DNA of 8,899 nucleotides from Clostridia bacterium (GCA_017437165.1 JAFSBS010000281.1:1-8899); one strand, 5' to 3'. Counted from the stretch's first letter, positions 1 to 7,935 are shown. Numbers and translations are program-made. The notes: generated by a model not told the origin, from the letters alone.

Positions 1-2365
1 TTGCGGTGTATTTACTCTGAACACTACCACTTACTGCTTTTACAGTGTAACTGTAAATCGTGCCGAGTTTAACTGTTGTGTCTGTATAAGTTAAATCTGT
101 TGTTGTTTTTATTGCTTTCCAACCGGAATATTTTTTTGTTGTTTTATTATATACTCTCTGGTAAACAATATATTTTTCTGCGTTTTCAACTGCGTTCCAG
201 GTAACTGTAATACCCTTTGCAGTATTTTTTGTTGTTGCTTTTGGTATTGAAAGAACAATAACTTCATCAAGGGACTCTGTTTCAAGAACTTCTTTACAAA
301 CCGTACATTCTTTATGTTTACTTCCCTTTTCAGTTGCAGTTGGTTGTTTGTCAATTATCCAGCCACTTGCTTTGTGTCCTGTTGCCGGTATAACCTTACC
401 TGGATTTACATTACTGCCACATACTTCGCAAATACTGTCACCTGTGTAACCATCCTTGGTGCAAGTTGCAGAAATTGCATTTGAAATTTTTACTATGTGT
501 GAAGTTTTAGAAAGTATTTCTCTTTCCATTTCCACTCCACAAATTTTACACACCTTATAATTGTAACCATCTTCCTTACAAGTAGGTGTTTTACCTTTTA
601 TCCACGCGTCACCTTTAATGTGAATATTTGTAATCGGAATTTCAGTTGCATCTGTTACTGAGTCGCAACGGGTACAATGGCGTGATTTTCGCCCCTTATC
701 TTTACAGGTTGCTTCCCAATCAACTGTATATGAAGAAGAGTAGTTATGACCTAATTCTGTGCCATAACGCCATTCTTGCGCACCACAATGAGAACAATCT
801 CTTAATTCAACACCTTTTTCGGTACAGGTAGGCGGGTTATTCACATCAATATACCAGTCTGTCCATGTATGCTGGTCATCTATTGCAGGAATAAGTCTTG
901 AACCAAGTTCTGCTCCACAATCAACACAATATTTTTTCTCCTTACCCTCACTTGAAGTTGTAGGTTCTATAACAACTTCCCAGTATTCTTCAGGGTTGTG
1001 GTTAACACCTGAAAAATACTTTTCTTTAGTTGTAGAAGAATATCCCGGTGTGTTTGAGTATTCACCCCAATAAAAACATTTATGTGTTGTTAAGCCAAAA
1101 ATGCTGAGATTTGCATCACCATAGTTTTCAATAATATCTTCAGAGGTTATAAGCGACTTTGTTTCTCCTGTTGCAGGATTATAACTGCACACAGATTCGG
1201 GAGTTGAGTAGTAAAGTAAATCTCTGATACAACCAAGTCTTGTGTAATTATCCGACCAGTAAGAACCTGAAGTTTTATCATGATACCATGTATAACTTAA
1301 CTCTTTTAAAACCTCTGGTGTAGCATCATTTATGCCATTCAAAGCAATAAGTTTACCTGTTTTAATCCCCTGTGTTTCATCCCTCAGACAATTGTCAACA
1401 TAATAAATAGTATTATCAATCAACTGAAAAGCAGTTGCAGAATCCTGCCAGAAATAATTATCATAAGTTGTAGCAACAGGTATGGTTATAAAATCTGTTG
1501 CATTGTGACCGGTTTCTATAATTCCGTCAGTTGACCTTAAAAAATTATCGTGATAAACCTGACCTGAAACATCACGTACAGGATCGTCCCAGGTAACGTC
1601 AACATGGTAAGGAGTATTGTTTATATAAACGATATTCCAAGCGTGGTTTAATTCTTCAGATGAGCAATAATCTGATTTTATTCCTACCTGTTCCAAAAGA
1701 TAGTCGTAAGCTAAAGCATAACCCATACAAACACCTGTACCCATACCTAAAACACCATAAGCAGTATAGGAGGTTCCTGGTAAGCTTCCGTTTTGAAGCC
1801 TGTCGTAATCATACTCACAATATGTTGCGAGTCTGTCGTGTAAAATCAAAGCTTTTTCAACATCAGAAAGATTGTTGTTATTCTTTAAATCACTTACAAA
1901 GTCATCAACAACTGATTCCATTAAATCAGAACACTCAGAAAAATATCTCGGGTCACAAAAATCTGCAATACATTCTACATATAATGTGTTGAATGTATCA
2001 TATCCACCCACACCCAATGATTGCGCTCTGAACAACTCAGGACTTTCGTACCATATAAGGTTAAGAAGTGCCTGGTAATTTTCATCTGTATAAGGTATTT
2101 TGTACTTACTTATATCAACTTCAACAACGCATTCTTCATCTGCCGGCAGAATTTTTAATTGTTCAAGCAAATAATTCTGAAATTCATTTACATCAATTGG
2201 CAGAGAATCATAAGTTACGATTTCTTCACTTGATGCATACAGTGTCGGCGAAACCATTTTGGGTTTCACGTCAATTATATCAGCCGCAAGAGCAATATTT
2301 GCATTAGCCAACATAAATACTAATACAAAAACCCCACAAAATGCTCTTTTAAAAGTCTTTTTCAT
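1..2365 (-). CDS. Secreted transglutaminase-like protein with CxxC repeats and FN3 domain (3' end outside window)
   Basis: The minus-strand frame is open from ATG at 2365 to the window edge (788 complete codons). Residues 1-27 form a signal peptide: basic MKKTFKR, a hydrophobic core, then an ALA-A cleavage site. A transglutaminase-like core follows, with a full triad in conserved contexts: Cys213 (GVCMGYA), His241 (NHAWN) and Asp256 (VDVTWDD). Residues about 290-420 are rich in Y/W/G with segments such as TIYYVDN and LLYYSTPE, resembling the DUF5050-like beta-propeller segments often placed after this domain; this part is tentative. Residues 480-690 hold six CxxC modules, and about 707-788 is a fibronectin-III domain (KGITVTWNAVENAEKYIVYQ). 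The protein is probably exported and either cell-wall attached or released; no LPxTG-type anchor is visible because the C-terminus is missing. Family members act as crosslinking enzymes or as cysteine peptidases, and the sequence does not say which. It has its own promoter and a good RBS, so it is not part of the upstream glycosidase operon. Confidence 0.85.
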   Translation of the reverse strand, partial: MKKTFKRAFCGVFVLVFMLANANIALAADIIDVKPKMVSPTLYASSEEIVTYDSLPIDVNEFQNYLLEQLKILPADEECVVEVDISKYKIPYTDENYQALLNLIWYESPELFRAQSLGVGGYDTFNTLYVECIADFCDPRYFSECSDLMESVVDDFVSDLKNNNNLSDVEKALILHDRLATYCEYDYDRLQNGSLPGTSYTAYGVLGMGTGVCMGYALAYDYLLEQVGIKSDYCSSEELNHAWNIVYINNTPYHVDVTWDDPVRDVSGQVYHDNFLRSTDGIIETGHNATDFITIPVATTYDNYFWQDSATAFQLIDNTIYYVDNCLRDETQGIKTGKLIALNGINDATPEVLKELSYTWYHDKTSGSYWSDNYTRLGCIRDLLYYSTPESVCSYNPATGETKSLITSEDIIENYGDANLSIFGLTTHKCFYWGEYSNTPGYSSTTKEKYFSGVNHNPEEYWEVVIEPTTSSEGKEKKYCVDCGAELGSRLIPAIDDQHTWTDWYIDVNNPPTCTEKGVELRDCSHCGAQEWRYGTELGHNYSSSYTVDWEATCKDKGRKSRHCTRCDSVTDATEIPITNIHIKGDAWIKGKTPTCKEDGYNYKVCKICGVEMEREILSKTSHIVKISNAISATCTKDGYTGDSICEVCGSNVNPGKVIPATGHKASGWIIDKQPTATEKGSKHKECTVCKEVLETESLDEVIVLSIPKATTKNTAKGITVTWNAVENAEKYIVYQRVYNKTTKKYSGWKAIKTTTDLTYTDTTVKLGTIYSYTVKAVSGSVQSKYTA
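266..934 (-). repeat. Six tandem CxxC modules of about 40 residues within the transglutaminase-like protein
   Basis: This is a protein-level repeat, not a DNA repeat. CxxC pairs begin at residues 480, 524, 564, 606, 646 and 687, so the period is 40-44 residues. A typical unit reads (P)TC-x2-(K/D)G, about ten residues, CxxCG/D, then an IPA/GH-like stretch with a His and often a Trp. The first Cys, the CxxC pair and the His could form a small zinc ribbon; this is inferred from spacing. The last unit is degenerate: PTATEKG has Ala where the other units have Cys, and the GH after its CxxC is missing. Similar repeats are common in surface proteins of gut Clostridia, where they seem to serve as spacers or adhesion modules. 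Confidence 0.75.
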
Positions 2366-2373
2366 ATTAACCA

Positions 2374-2378
2374 CTCCT
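2374..2378 (-). promoter_or_regulatory. Ribosome binding site of the transglutaminase-like gene
   Basis: The minus strand reads AGGAG, 8 bases before ATG at 2365. This is near-optimal and supports that start, as does the signal peptide that begins directly at this Met. Confidence 0.85.
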
Positions 2379-2396
2379 GAAAAGATTTATAATTCT

Positions 2397-2425
2397 ATTA
2401 TAAATAAATTTTTCTTTTTGGTAAA
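2397..2425 (-). promoter_or_regulatory. Sigma-A-type promoter of the transglutaminase-like gene
   Basis: On the minus strand, TTTACC (2425-2420) is followed by a 17-base spacer and a perfect TATAAT (2402-2397). Transcription would start near 2390, giving a leader of about 25 bases that contains the AGGAG site. The promoter lies just downstream of the glycosidase operon terminator, so the gene is an independent unit. No operator-like inverted repeat was seen around it. Confidence 0.7.
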
Positions 2426-2439
2426 TTCGCATTATAAAC

Positions 2440-2477
2440 AAAAAATGGTATAGGTATTTTTACCTACACCATTTTTT
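2440..2477 (-). terminator. Rho-independent terminator of the GH2-GH78 operon
   Basis: A 13-bp stem (arms 2461-2473 and 2444-2456) has a 4-base loop and is extended by A-U pairs to about 17 bp. It starts a few bases after the stop codon of the GH78 gene at 2481. In the minus-strand RNA every position pairs, with one G-U wobble at 2467/2450, and the 3' arm runs into six U (2445-2440). In the plus-strand RNA the same position is an A-C mismatch, so the hairpin is better suited to minus-strand transcripts, which is the direction of the gene that ends here. Confidence 0.88.
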
Positions 2478-2480
2478 ATT

Positions 2481-4811
2481 TTACACTTCGTTAAAATACT
2501 TAACAATATATTGCACAACCGCACCGAACATCGGGTGGCTGTGAGAGGCCTCTCCGTTCCAGTTTTCCCAAAGAGTTGTAGCACCGTGCTTTTTCATATT
2601 GTAAAAAGTGTTTTCTTTTTCTGAAGTAAGAAGTTTAAATGCTAAATCCTTATAACCATTTTCACAAAGCACACGAATTAAAATATCAGTACCAAAAATA
2701 CCTGTATCAAATTCGCCAAGTGCTTCATACTTATCTACAATTGCTTTAAGTGTTCTATCGTCACCTAAACCAATATCGTAAGCATACGCATCACTTGCTT
2801 CAAGTGAAGAACAGAATGTGCTTGTTTTCTCATCATAATAAGCATCAACGAAAGCTTTTGTTATTTTTTCAAGTCTTGATTTTAATTCAGTTGTATCTCT
2901 TTCTAAAATCTCTGATATTTCTACAACCTGTTTAAATGCCTTTATTAAGAAATATGTATTAACAAAAGGCTCCGGAATAAGATTTTTGTTATCAGGCGAA
3001 CACCAGTCACCAAGACACCAGCCACCTAATTCTTCTCTTACTACAAGACCATTTTCGCTTCTGTCTTCCATATAATCGAGGAAATTAAGCATATTCTGAT
3101 AATACTTTCTTAAAAAACTTTCGTCTCTATAGAATTTATAGAATGAGTATGGCACAAATACAATTGCACCACCCCAACCACCGGGGCCACCTCCGCCGCC
3201 GCGGAATGGTGCTGTGTGTTGCACGTGACCATTGTAAATATCCTGACAATCGGCTACATCCTGCATCCATTTTCTGTACATTTTTTCTGCGTCAAAGCAA
3301 GTCATAACAGCTTCACACGCTAATTGACCGTCACCTGTGTAACCGAGTCTTTCTCGGTGTGGACAGTCAGACGGAATACAACCGTGTGTATTACTCAACT
3401 GTGTTCTTATAAACGCATCAAAAATCCATTGTAAAGTTTCGTTACTTGATTTAAAGTTTACTTTTTGCTTTAAATCCGTATGTGTAACTCTGTACTCAAC
3501 TACATCGGCATCACCGATAACCTCAAAGTATCTTGCAGCGTGCCAGGTGAAAATCGGATAAAACTCAGTCTTCACTCTGTCACGGATAAATCTGTCTCGT
3601 TGTACTCTGGATTCCCAACCTGCAGAATTGAAATTAAGTGTAAAATCATCATTTATGTTTTCTGCATATCGAATATCACAAACACCACTGTGAGAAGTAT
3701 CGTCACGGAATTTAATGACTGCGTAACCCGCAATATTTTCACCGATATCATAAAGCTTTATATCACCGTGTTGGTAGATACATTTTGGTTTTAAAATTCT
3801 GATAACCTTATCAGGAATACAATCCTGTTCCTGTAAAACAGAAAGCGGTCTTTTTATTTCTTCTGCTGTTTTCCAATTTCCTATACAATAATCTGTACTT
3901 GAAAAATCGTAATTCCCTATACGTGCATCATGTTCTTCACCATAGTAAATATTTGATTTTCTGACATAAGACTTTATATATTTTACTCTGTCATCACTTT
4001 CTGCAATCTGTCTTTCGCCCTGCATAATTTTAAAGCAAAGCATTATATCGCCATAATGGGGTGCGAGTTCACCAATACTTTCATATTGACAGAACCAACC
4101 GCCACCGATATGGAAAACAATTGTGTTTTTACCTTCTTTTAAAAATGATGTTATATCTAACTTCTCATAAAGAATTCTGTTAGTCATTTTATCAAAAATC
4201 GGGTAAGACATAGTTTTTGAATCAACTGAAATATAGTTAGTCCACGCAGGCGCTAAAAGTCGGTCTGAAACCTTCTTTCCGTTTATATAAATTTCACTGA
4301 AACCAAGCCCTGAAGCATAAAGATAAGTTTCTTTTACAGTATCAACAAAAAAGTCTTTACGGGCAATCACAGCATCTTTTTCGCCACCAAAAGATACCCA
4401 AGTTGCATCATCAAAAACAAACTGATATGAGCATTTTACAAAACGGTCGTCACCTTGCGGGAATGATACCCCATCAACTGCAAAACCATTCTTTTCAAAG
4501 AAACGAATAGTAGAAACCGGTGCATTCGCAAATATTTCAGTTGCACCCATTTCTTTTGCTTTCTTTTTGAGGCTCTCTACAATTTTTGTACCAACACCAT
4601 TAAAATTATAATGTTCTTTTACAAATAAACCGTAAACTTCAAAAATACCTTTTTCTGTTTCAGCAAGGCTACCACAAGCAATAATTGTGTCACCTATAAC
4701 GCAAGTTAAATGGTAAGCCTTTTCGTCTTTTTCACCTTTTTCTCTCAATGTGAGAATTTTTTTGTAATTATCATCAGTGAAAGAACAATTTATATATTCT
4801 AACATTGCCAT
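2481..4811 (-). CDS. GNAT acetyltransferase-GH78 alpha-L-rhamnosidase-like fusion protein
   Basis: The product has 776 residues and no signal peptide, so it is probably cytoplasmic. Residues 1-132 are a GNAT N-acetyltransferase domain, with the acetyl-CoA loop NFNGVG at 69-74 (Asn69 replaces the usual Q/R of Q/RxxGxG/A) followed by a helix, and motif B as APVSTIRFFEKNGF (97-110). From about residue 134 the protein is a complete GH78 enzyme: the N-terminal beta domain (about 158-320, with EIYINGKKV and LAPAWTNY), a central beta domain (about 345-445) and an (alpha/alpha)6 catalytic domain (about 450-776). Asp482, Glu487 and Asp494 in DCPHRERLGYTGD keep the spacing of the acidic residues known from Bacillus RhaB, and Glu749 in LWENW matches its C-terminal Glu. 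GH78 enzymes release terminal alpha-L-rhamnose from plant glycosides, pectic fragments or bacterial polysaccharides; related substrates are possible. The gene is second in an operon with the GH2 gene (3-base gap). ATG at 4811 is chosen because its RBS is well placed; Met3 is too far from it. Confidence 0.92.
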   Translation of the reverse strand: MAMLEYINCSFTDDNYKKILTLREKGEKDEKAYHLTCVIGDTIIACGSLAETEKGIFEVYGLFVKEHYNFNGVGTKIVESLKKKAKEMGATEIFANAPVSTIRFFEKNGFAVDGVSFPQGDDRFVKCSYQFVFDDATWVSFGGEKDAVIARKDFFVDTVKETYLYASGLGFSEIYINGKKVSDRLLAPAWTNYISVDSKTMSYPIFDKMTNRILYEKLDITSFLKEGKNTIVFHIGGGWFCQYESIGELAPHYGDIMLCFKIMQGERQIAESDDRVKYIKSYVRKSNIYYGEEHDARIGNYDFSSTDYCIGNWKTAEEIKRPLSVLQEQDCIPDKVIRILKPKCIYQHGDIKLYDIGENIAGYAVIKFRDDTSHSGVCDIRYAENINDDFTLNFNSAGWESRVQRDRFIRDRVKTEFYPIFTWHAARYFEVIGDADVVEYRVTHTDLKQKVNFKSSNETLQWIFDAFIRTQLSNTHGCIPSDCPHRERLGYTGDGQLACEAVMTCFDAEKMYRKWMQDVADCQDIYNGHVQHTAPFRGGGGGPGGWGGAIVFVPYSFYKFYRDESFLRKYYQNMLNFLDYMEDRSENGLVVREELGGWCLGDWCSPDNKNLIPEPFVNTYFLIKAFKQVVEISEILERDTTELKSRLEKITKAFVDAYYDEKTSTFCSSLEASDAYAYDIGLGDDRTLKAIVDKYEALGEFDTGIFGTDILIRVLCENGYKDLAFKLLTSEKENTFYNMKKHGATTLWENWNGEASHSHPMFGAVVQYIVKYFNEV

Positions 4812-4814
4812 ATT

Positions 4815-7800
4815 TTAACCCTCTTTTTTATCCGGTACAATTACAAAGTTGAATGTAAGTTCATTAGATAAATCAATTGTATATTGTGGAAGTGTTTCAG
4901 GACCACAGGAATTTGAACCTGTACCCCTTGTGAAACCATCAAGAGTTACAAATGTTGTCTTTTCATCAGCAACATCTTCTCTGTGTTTTGCTTTACTTAA
5001 AGTTTCCTGTGAGTAATTATGAATATTGAATGTAAAGTCCTTATCTGAATAAATAAGCACTTCTTCACCACTATTACTCATAAGTTTAACATATTTGGTA
5101 TCACAATGGTTTGAGTTATCTTGTGGGCGAATATATGGTTCATGACTTTCTGCTACTGTACTTTCATAAAGTCCAATGAAAGACTGGGCTTTCAAGTCAC
5201 AAAGACATTCTCTGTCACCGCGTCCGAAATACTCAAATTCATTGAATTTTTTATCTAATTCAACTGTGAGACCAATTCTTGGAACAGCGGTTATAAGTTT
5301 TTCGCCCTCTACTGTTCTCTTTATAGCAACCTCAATATCAATTACACCATTACCGCCGATAATATAGAGAATATGAGCATCAAATAATGGTTCCTTTTCA
5401 CCATAAATTGTTATAAATTCAGAAACGGTTGCAATACCTGATTTTACCTCTGCGCTTATATCATTCACTTCAATTTTCGGTTCTGCTATTTTTTCCTTTT
5501 TCCACATAGCAAGTATTTTGTCAGCATCGTTATCAAGATATGCTCTTGAAATATTGAGTAAAAATCCTTTATGAGAAACAGGAGCTTTATTTAAAATGCT
5601 TACGCCATTTCTCTTATAGTTCAACATTTCACCTGTTATTTCAGAGAATTCAACACTACCATTTTCAAATTTAACAGTTAAAATATCCTCATTTGAAGTA
5701 ATTGACATTTTACCGCTTGTAAGCTTTGGCAAATCAAAATCCGCTTTATTAAGTTCAATCTGTTCTTTAGCAATTTCAAAATCGCCATCAAGATATGTAA
5801 CATTAAGATAAACATTTTTATCTTTATTTATTTTCGGTAACTGGAGTGTATATGCAGCATCTTTTTGTGCTTCAATGTCTGTTAAGAATGAGCCACAAGA
5901 AGCTACAACACCATTTTCCTGAAGTTCCCAATAAATTTCAATTCCGCTTGAAGATTTAAAACGATTTGTGTTAGTAATTGTGAGTTTGTTGTTTTTAAAC
6001 TGTTTAACCCGTAACGGACGATAAACATTTTTCATCTGCAAAGCGCCTGTGTGTGGTGTTCTGTCAGGGTAGAAAAGACCATCTACACAGAAGTTACCAT
6101 CGTGTAATTTTTCGCCGTGGTCACCACCATAAGTATATTCATATTTAAAACCATCTTTTTTCTTGTCGTGTTTTACAGAATGGTCTGCCCATTCCCAGAT
6201 ACAACCACCCATAAAGATATCGTGTGACATAAAGATGTCAAAATATTCTTCCAGTGAACCAGGACCTACCCCCATTGCATGAGCATATTCGCATAAATAG
6301 AACGGTACTTCGGTGTATGATTTACCACGTTTACCTTCTCTTACTTTAATTAAATCATTAGGATGAGTGTACATTTCAGAGTAAACATCATAGTGCTGAC
6401 GCTTATTTCTGCAAACGCTTTCATAATGAACAGGAATATCTGTACCAATTTCTTTTAACATCTTATAACATTTATCCTGACACTTGTAACCTTCTGCTTC
6501 GTTACCCAATGACCACATAGTAATAGACGCATGGTTTCTGTCACGATAATACATTCTTCTTACCCTGTCCATATAATGCTTTGCCCATTTTATATCATTG
6601 CTGATAGCAGTACCTTCACAACCTAAATGGTAAAGACCGTGAGTTTCAATATCTGTTTCATCAACAACATAAAGACCGTAATGGTCGCAAAGTTCAAGGA
6701 AATGCGGGTCTGGTGGATAATGTGAAGTACGTACACAGTTCACATTGTATTCTTTCATAAGAAGAATATCTTTGAGTAAATCATCGTAATTCATGCAGTA
6801 ACCTTTGGTTTCGTGGGTATCGTGGTGATTTACACCTTTCAACTTAACTTTTTTACCATTGAAATAAAATACTGCATTTTTAATTTTTATATCCTTAAAA
6901 CCTGTGTATGAACGGATTGTCATAACTTCTTTTTTTCCATCAAGAAGAGTTATGTAAAGTTCATAGAGTCTTGGTATTTCTGCACTCCATTCATCCACTT
7001 TAAGATTTTTTAAAGTAACTTCTGTTATTTTTTCTGCATCAACTGTTTCAGTTGCAACAAGAGTTTTACCATCCATTAAAGCGATTTCTACTTTTTTATT
7101 TTTTAAATCACCTTTAATATCAGCTTTAATATTAAGATTATATTTATCGCCTTTTTTAGTCGCAATTGCTTCATAATCGTAAATATAAGTTTTCTCGTAA
7201 GTGTGAAGAAGAACATCACGGAAAATGCCGTTTTCTCTGAACATATCCTGTGCCTCAAGATATGAACCATTTGTCCAACGGAAAACTACAACAACAATTT
7301 CATTGTCGCCTTCTACTAAATATTTTGTAATATCAAATTCATAAGAATTGTGAGAACCCTCACCATAACCAACATACTGACCGTTTACATAAAGGTCAAC
7401 CGAAGCCGCAACACCTAAAAATGTAATAATAAAGTTTTTGTTTATATCTTCAATACTTACATTTTTTCTGTAAACACCACAAGAAAAATCTTCCGGAAGT
7501 TCCGGTGGTTTTACGCCTTGCTTCTCAGGAAGTCCTAAATAAACAGGGTCAAATGTATATGGGCAGTTAATATATGCAGGGTTATCGTAACCTGTTCTTT
7601 GCCATGTAGAAGGCACATTTATTTTATCAAAAGTAATTTTGCTTGTATCTAATTTTTCAGGAAGTTTAGATTTTTTCTTGTAATATTTAAAATCCCATTC
7701 GCCTGAAAGAACGGTAACAATATCACTCTCGTATCTTTCAAAATTGTAGTCTGTTTTTTTCGCATCAGATTTTTTCTTATGTGCAATAAAATATGCACGT

Positions 7801-7868
7801 GGGTCTAATCTGTTTACTGCAATTGTTTTGAAATCGCAGTGATTTGTTTTGTTGATTAAATATTTCAT
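4815..7868 (-). CDS. LacZ-type glycoside hydrolase family 2 beta-galactosidase
   Basis: The product has 1017 residues from the chosen start (numbering below), close to the 1024 of E. coli LacZ, and no signal peptide. The domains follow LacZ order: sugar-binding jelly roll (about 50-225, with YLEAQDMFRENGIFRDV), Ig-like domain (about 227-324), TIM barrel (about 326-625), a second Ig-like domain (about 630-710) and the Bgal_small_N beta-sandwich (about 720-1012, with RAYLDNDAD and a PQDNSNHCD motif). Catalytic residues are present: acid/base Glu457 (WSLGNEAE) and nucleophile Glu527 (LCEYAHAMG). Likely Mg ligands are Glu408 and His410 (IETHG), and substrate-site residues include His383 (TSHYP) and Trp558 (CIWEWAD). 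The enzyme should hydrolyse terminal beta-galactosides in the cytoplasm, although some GH2 relatives prefer other sugars. It is the first gene of an operon with GH78. An in-frame ATG at 7916 would add 16 residues, but it lies between the promoter's -35 and -10 elements and has no RBS; ATG at 7868 has GGTGA four bases upstream. Confidence 0.92.
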   Translation of the reverse strand: MKYLINKTNHCDFKTIAVNRLDPRAYFIAHKKKSDAKKTDYNFERYESDIVTVLSGEWDFKYYKKKSKLPEKLDTSKITFDKINVPSTWQRTGYDNPAYINCPYTFDPVYLGLPEKQGVKPPELPEDFSCGVYRKNVSIEDINKNFIITFLGVAASVDLYVNGQYVGYGEGSHNSYEFDITKYLVEGDNEIVVVVFRWTNGSYLEAQDMFRENGIFRDVLLHTYEKTYIYDYEAIATKKGDKYNLNIKADIKGDLKNKKVEIALMDGKTLVATETVDAEKITEVTLKNLKVDEWSAEIPRLYELYITLLDGKKEVMTIRSYTGFKDIKIKNAVFYFNGKKVKLKGVNHHDTHETKGYCMNYDDLLKDILLMKEYNVNCVRTSHYPPDPHFLELCDHYGLYVVDETDIETHGLYHLGCEGTAISNDIKWAKHYMDRVRRMYYRDRNHASITMWSLGNEAEGYKCQDKCYKMLKEIGTDIPVHYESVCRNKRQHYDVYSEMYTHPNDLIKVREGKRGKSYTEVPFYLCEYAHAMGVGPGSLEEYFDIFMSHDIFMGGCIWEWADHSVKHDKKKDGFKYEYTYGGDHGEKLHDGNFCVDGLFYPDRTPHTGALQMKNVYRPLRVKQFKNNKLTITNTNRFKSSSGIEIYWELQENGVVASCGSFLTDIEAQKDAAYTLQLPKINKDKNVYLNVTYLDGDFEIAKEQIELNKADFDLPKLTSGKMSITSNEDILTVKFENGSVEFSEITGEMLNYKRNGVSILNKAPVSHKGFLLNISRAYLDNDADKILAMWKKEKIAEPKIEVNDISAEVKSGIATVSEFITIYGEKEPLFDAHILYIIGGNGVIDIEVAIKRTVEGEKLITAVPRIGLTVELDKKFNEFEYFGRGDRECLCDLKAQSFIGLYESTVAESHEPYIRPQDNSNHCDTKYVKLMSNSGEEVLIYSDKDFTFNIHNYSQETLSKAKHREDVADEKTTFVTLDGFTRGTGSNSCGPETLPQYTIDLSNELTFNFVIVPDKKEG
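4819..4824 (-). promoter_or_regulatory. Ribosome binding site of the GNAT-GH78 gene, inside the end of the GH2 gene
   Basis: The minus strand reads AGAGGG, with its GAGG 8 bases before ATG at 4811. It overlaps the last codons of the GH2 gene, whose stop is at 4815-4817. Stop and start are only 3 bases apart, so translational coupling is likely. The spacing favours Met1 over the in-frame Met3 (ATG at 4805). Confidence 0.7.
6410..6423 (+). promoter_or_regulatory. Possible cre (CcpA-binding) site inside the GH2 gene
   Basis: TGCAAACGCTTTCA matches the Bacillus cre consensus TGNAARCGNWWWCA at every position; only the optional W in front is C. It lies about 1.45 kb into the GH2 coding region, where it encodes an Glu-Ser-Val-Cys stretch. 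Known intragenic cre sites can block elongating polymerase, but they usually lie nearer the promoter, so this may be coincidence. Confidence 0.35.
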
Positions 7869-7872
7869 AGTG

Positions 7873-7877
7873 TCACC
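7873..7877 (-). promoter_or_regulatory. Ribosome binding site deciding the GH2 start
   Basis: The minus strand reads GGTGA, ending four bases before ATG at 7868. GGTGA pairs with the 16S anti-SD and is used at nearly the same distance by recD2 in this window. The upstream ATG at 7916 has only A/T-rich sequence before it and no Shine-Dalgarno match. Confidence 0.6.
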
Positions 7878-7906
7878 AATCCCACTAAATTTTTTATAAC
7901 ATTTTA

Positions 7907-7935
7907 ATTCTACCATACTAATTATTTATTTTCAA
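7907..7935 (-). promoter_or_regulatory. Sigma-A-type promoter of the GH2-GH78 operon
   Basis: On the minus strand, TTGAAA (7935-7930) is followed by a 17-base spacer and TAGAAT (7912-7907); each hexamer has 5 of 6 consensus bases. A TG one base before the -10 makes it an extended -10 promoter. Transcription would begin near 7900, giving a leader of about 32 bases before ATG at 7868. The upstream in-frame ATG (7916-7914) lies in the promoter spacer and would not be transcribed from here. No clear operator palindrome was seen nearby. Confidence 0.72.

Noticed and set aside
1660..2307. Overlapping plus-strand open frames opposite the transglutaminase gene
   Set aside because: The minus frame encodes a signal peptide and a catalytic domain with a full triad across this stretch; the plus frames are short, overlap each other and have no recognisable domains.
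3178..3203. Short GC-rich patch in AT-rich DNA
   Set aside because: It encodes the glycine-rich loop (FRGGGGGPGGWGG) typical of GH78 catalytic domains, so the Gly codons explain it; no sign of insertion.
3480..3794. Plus-strand open frame of 104 codons opposite the GH78 gene
   Set aside because: It is antisense to the conserved central domain of GH78 and has no recognisable domain or RBS.
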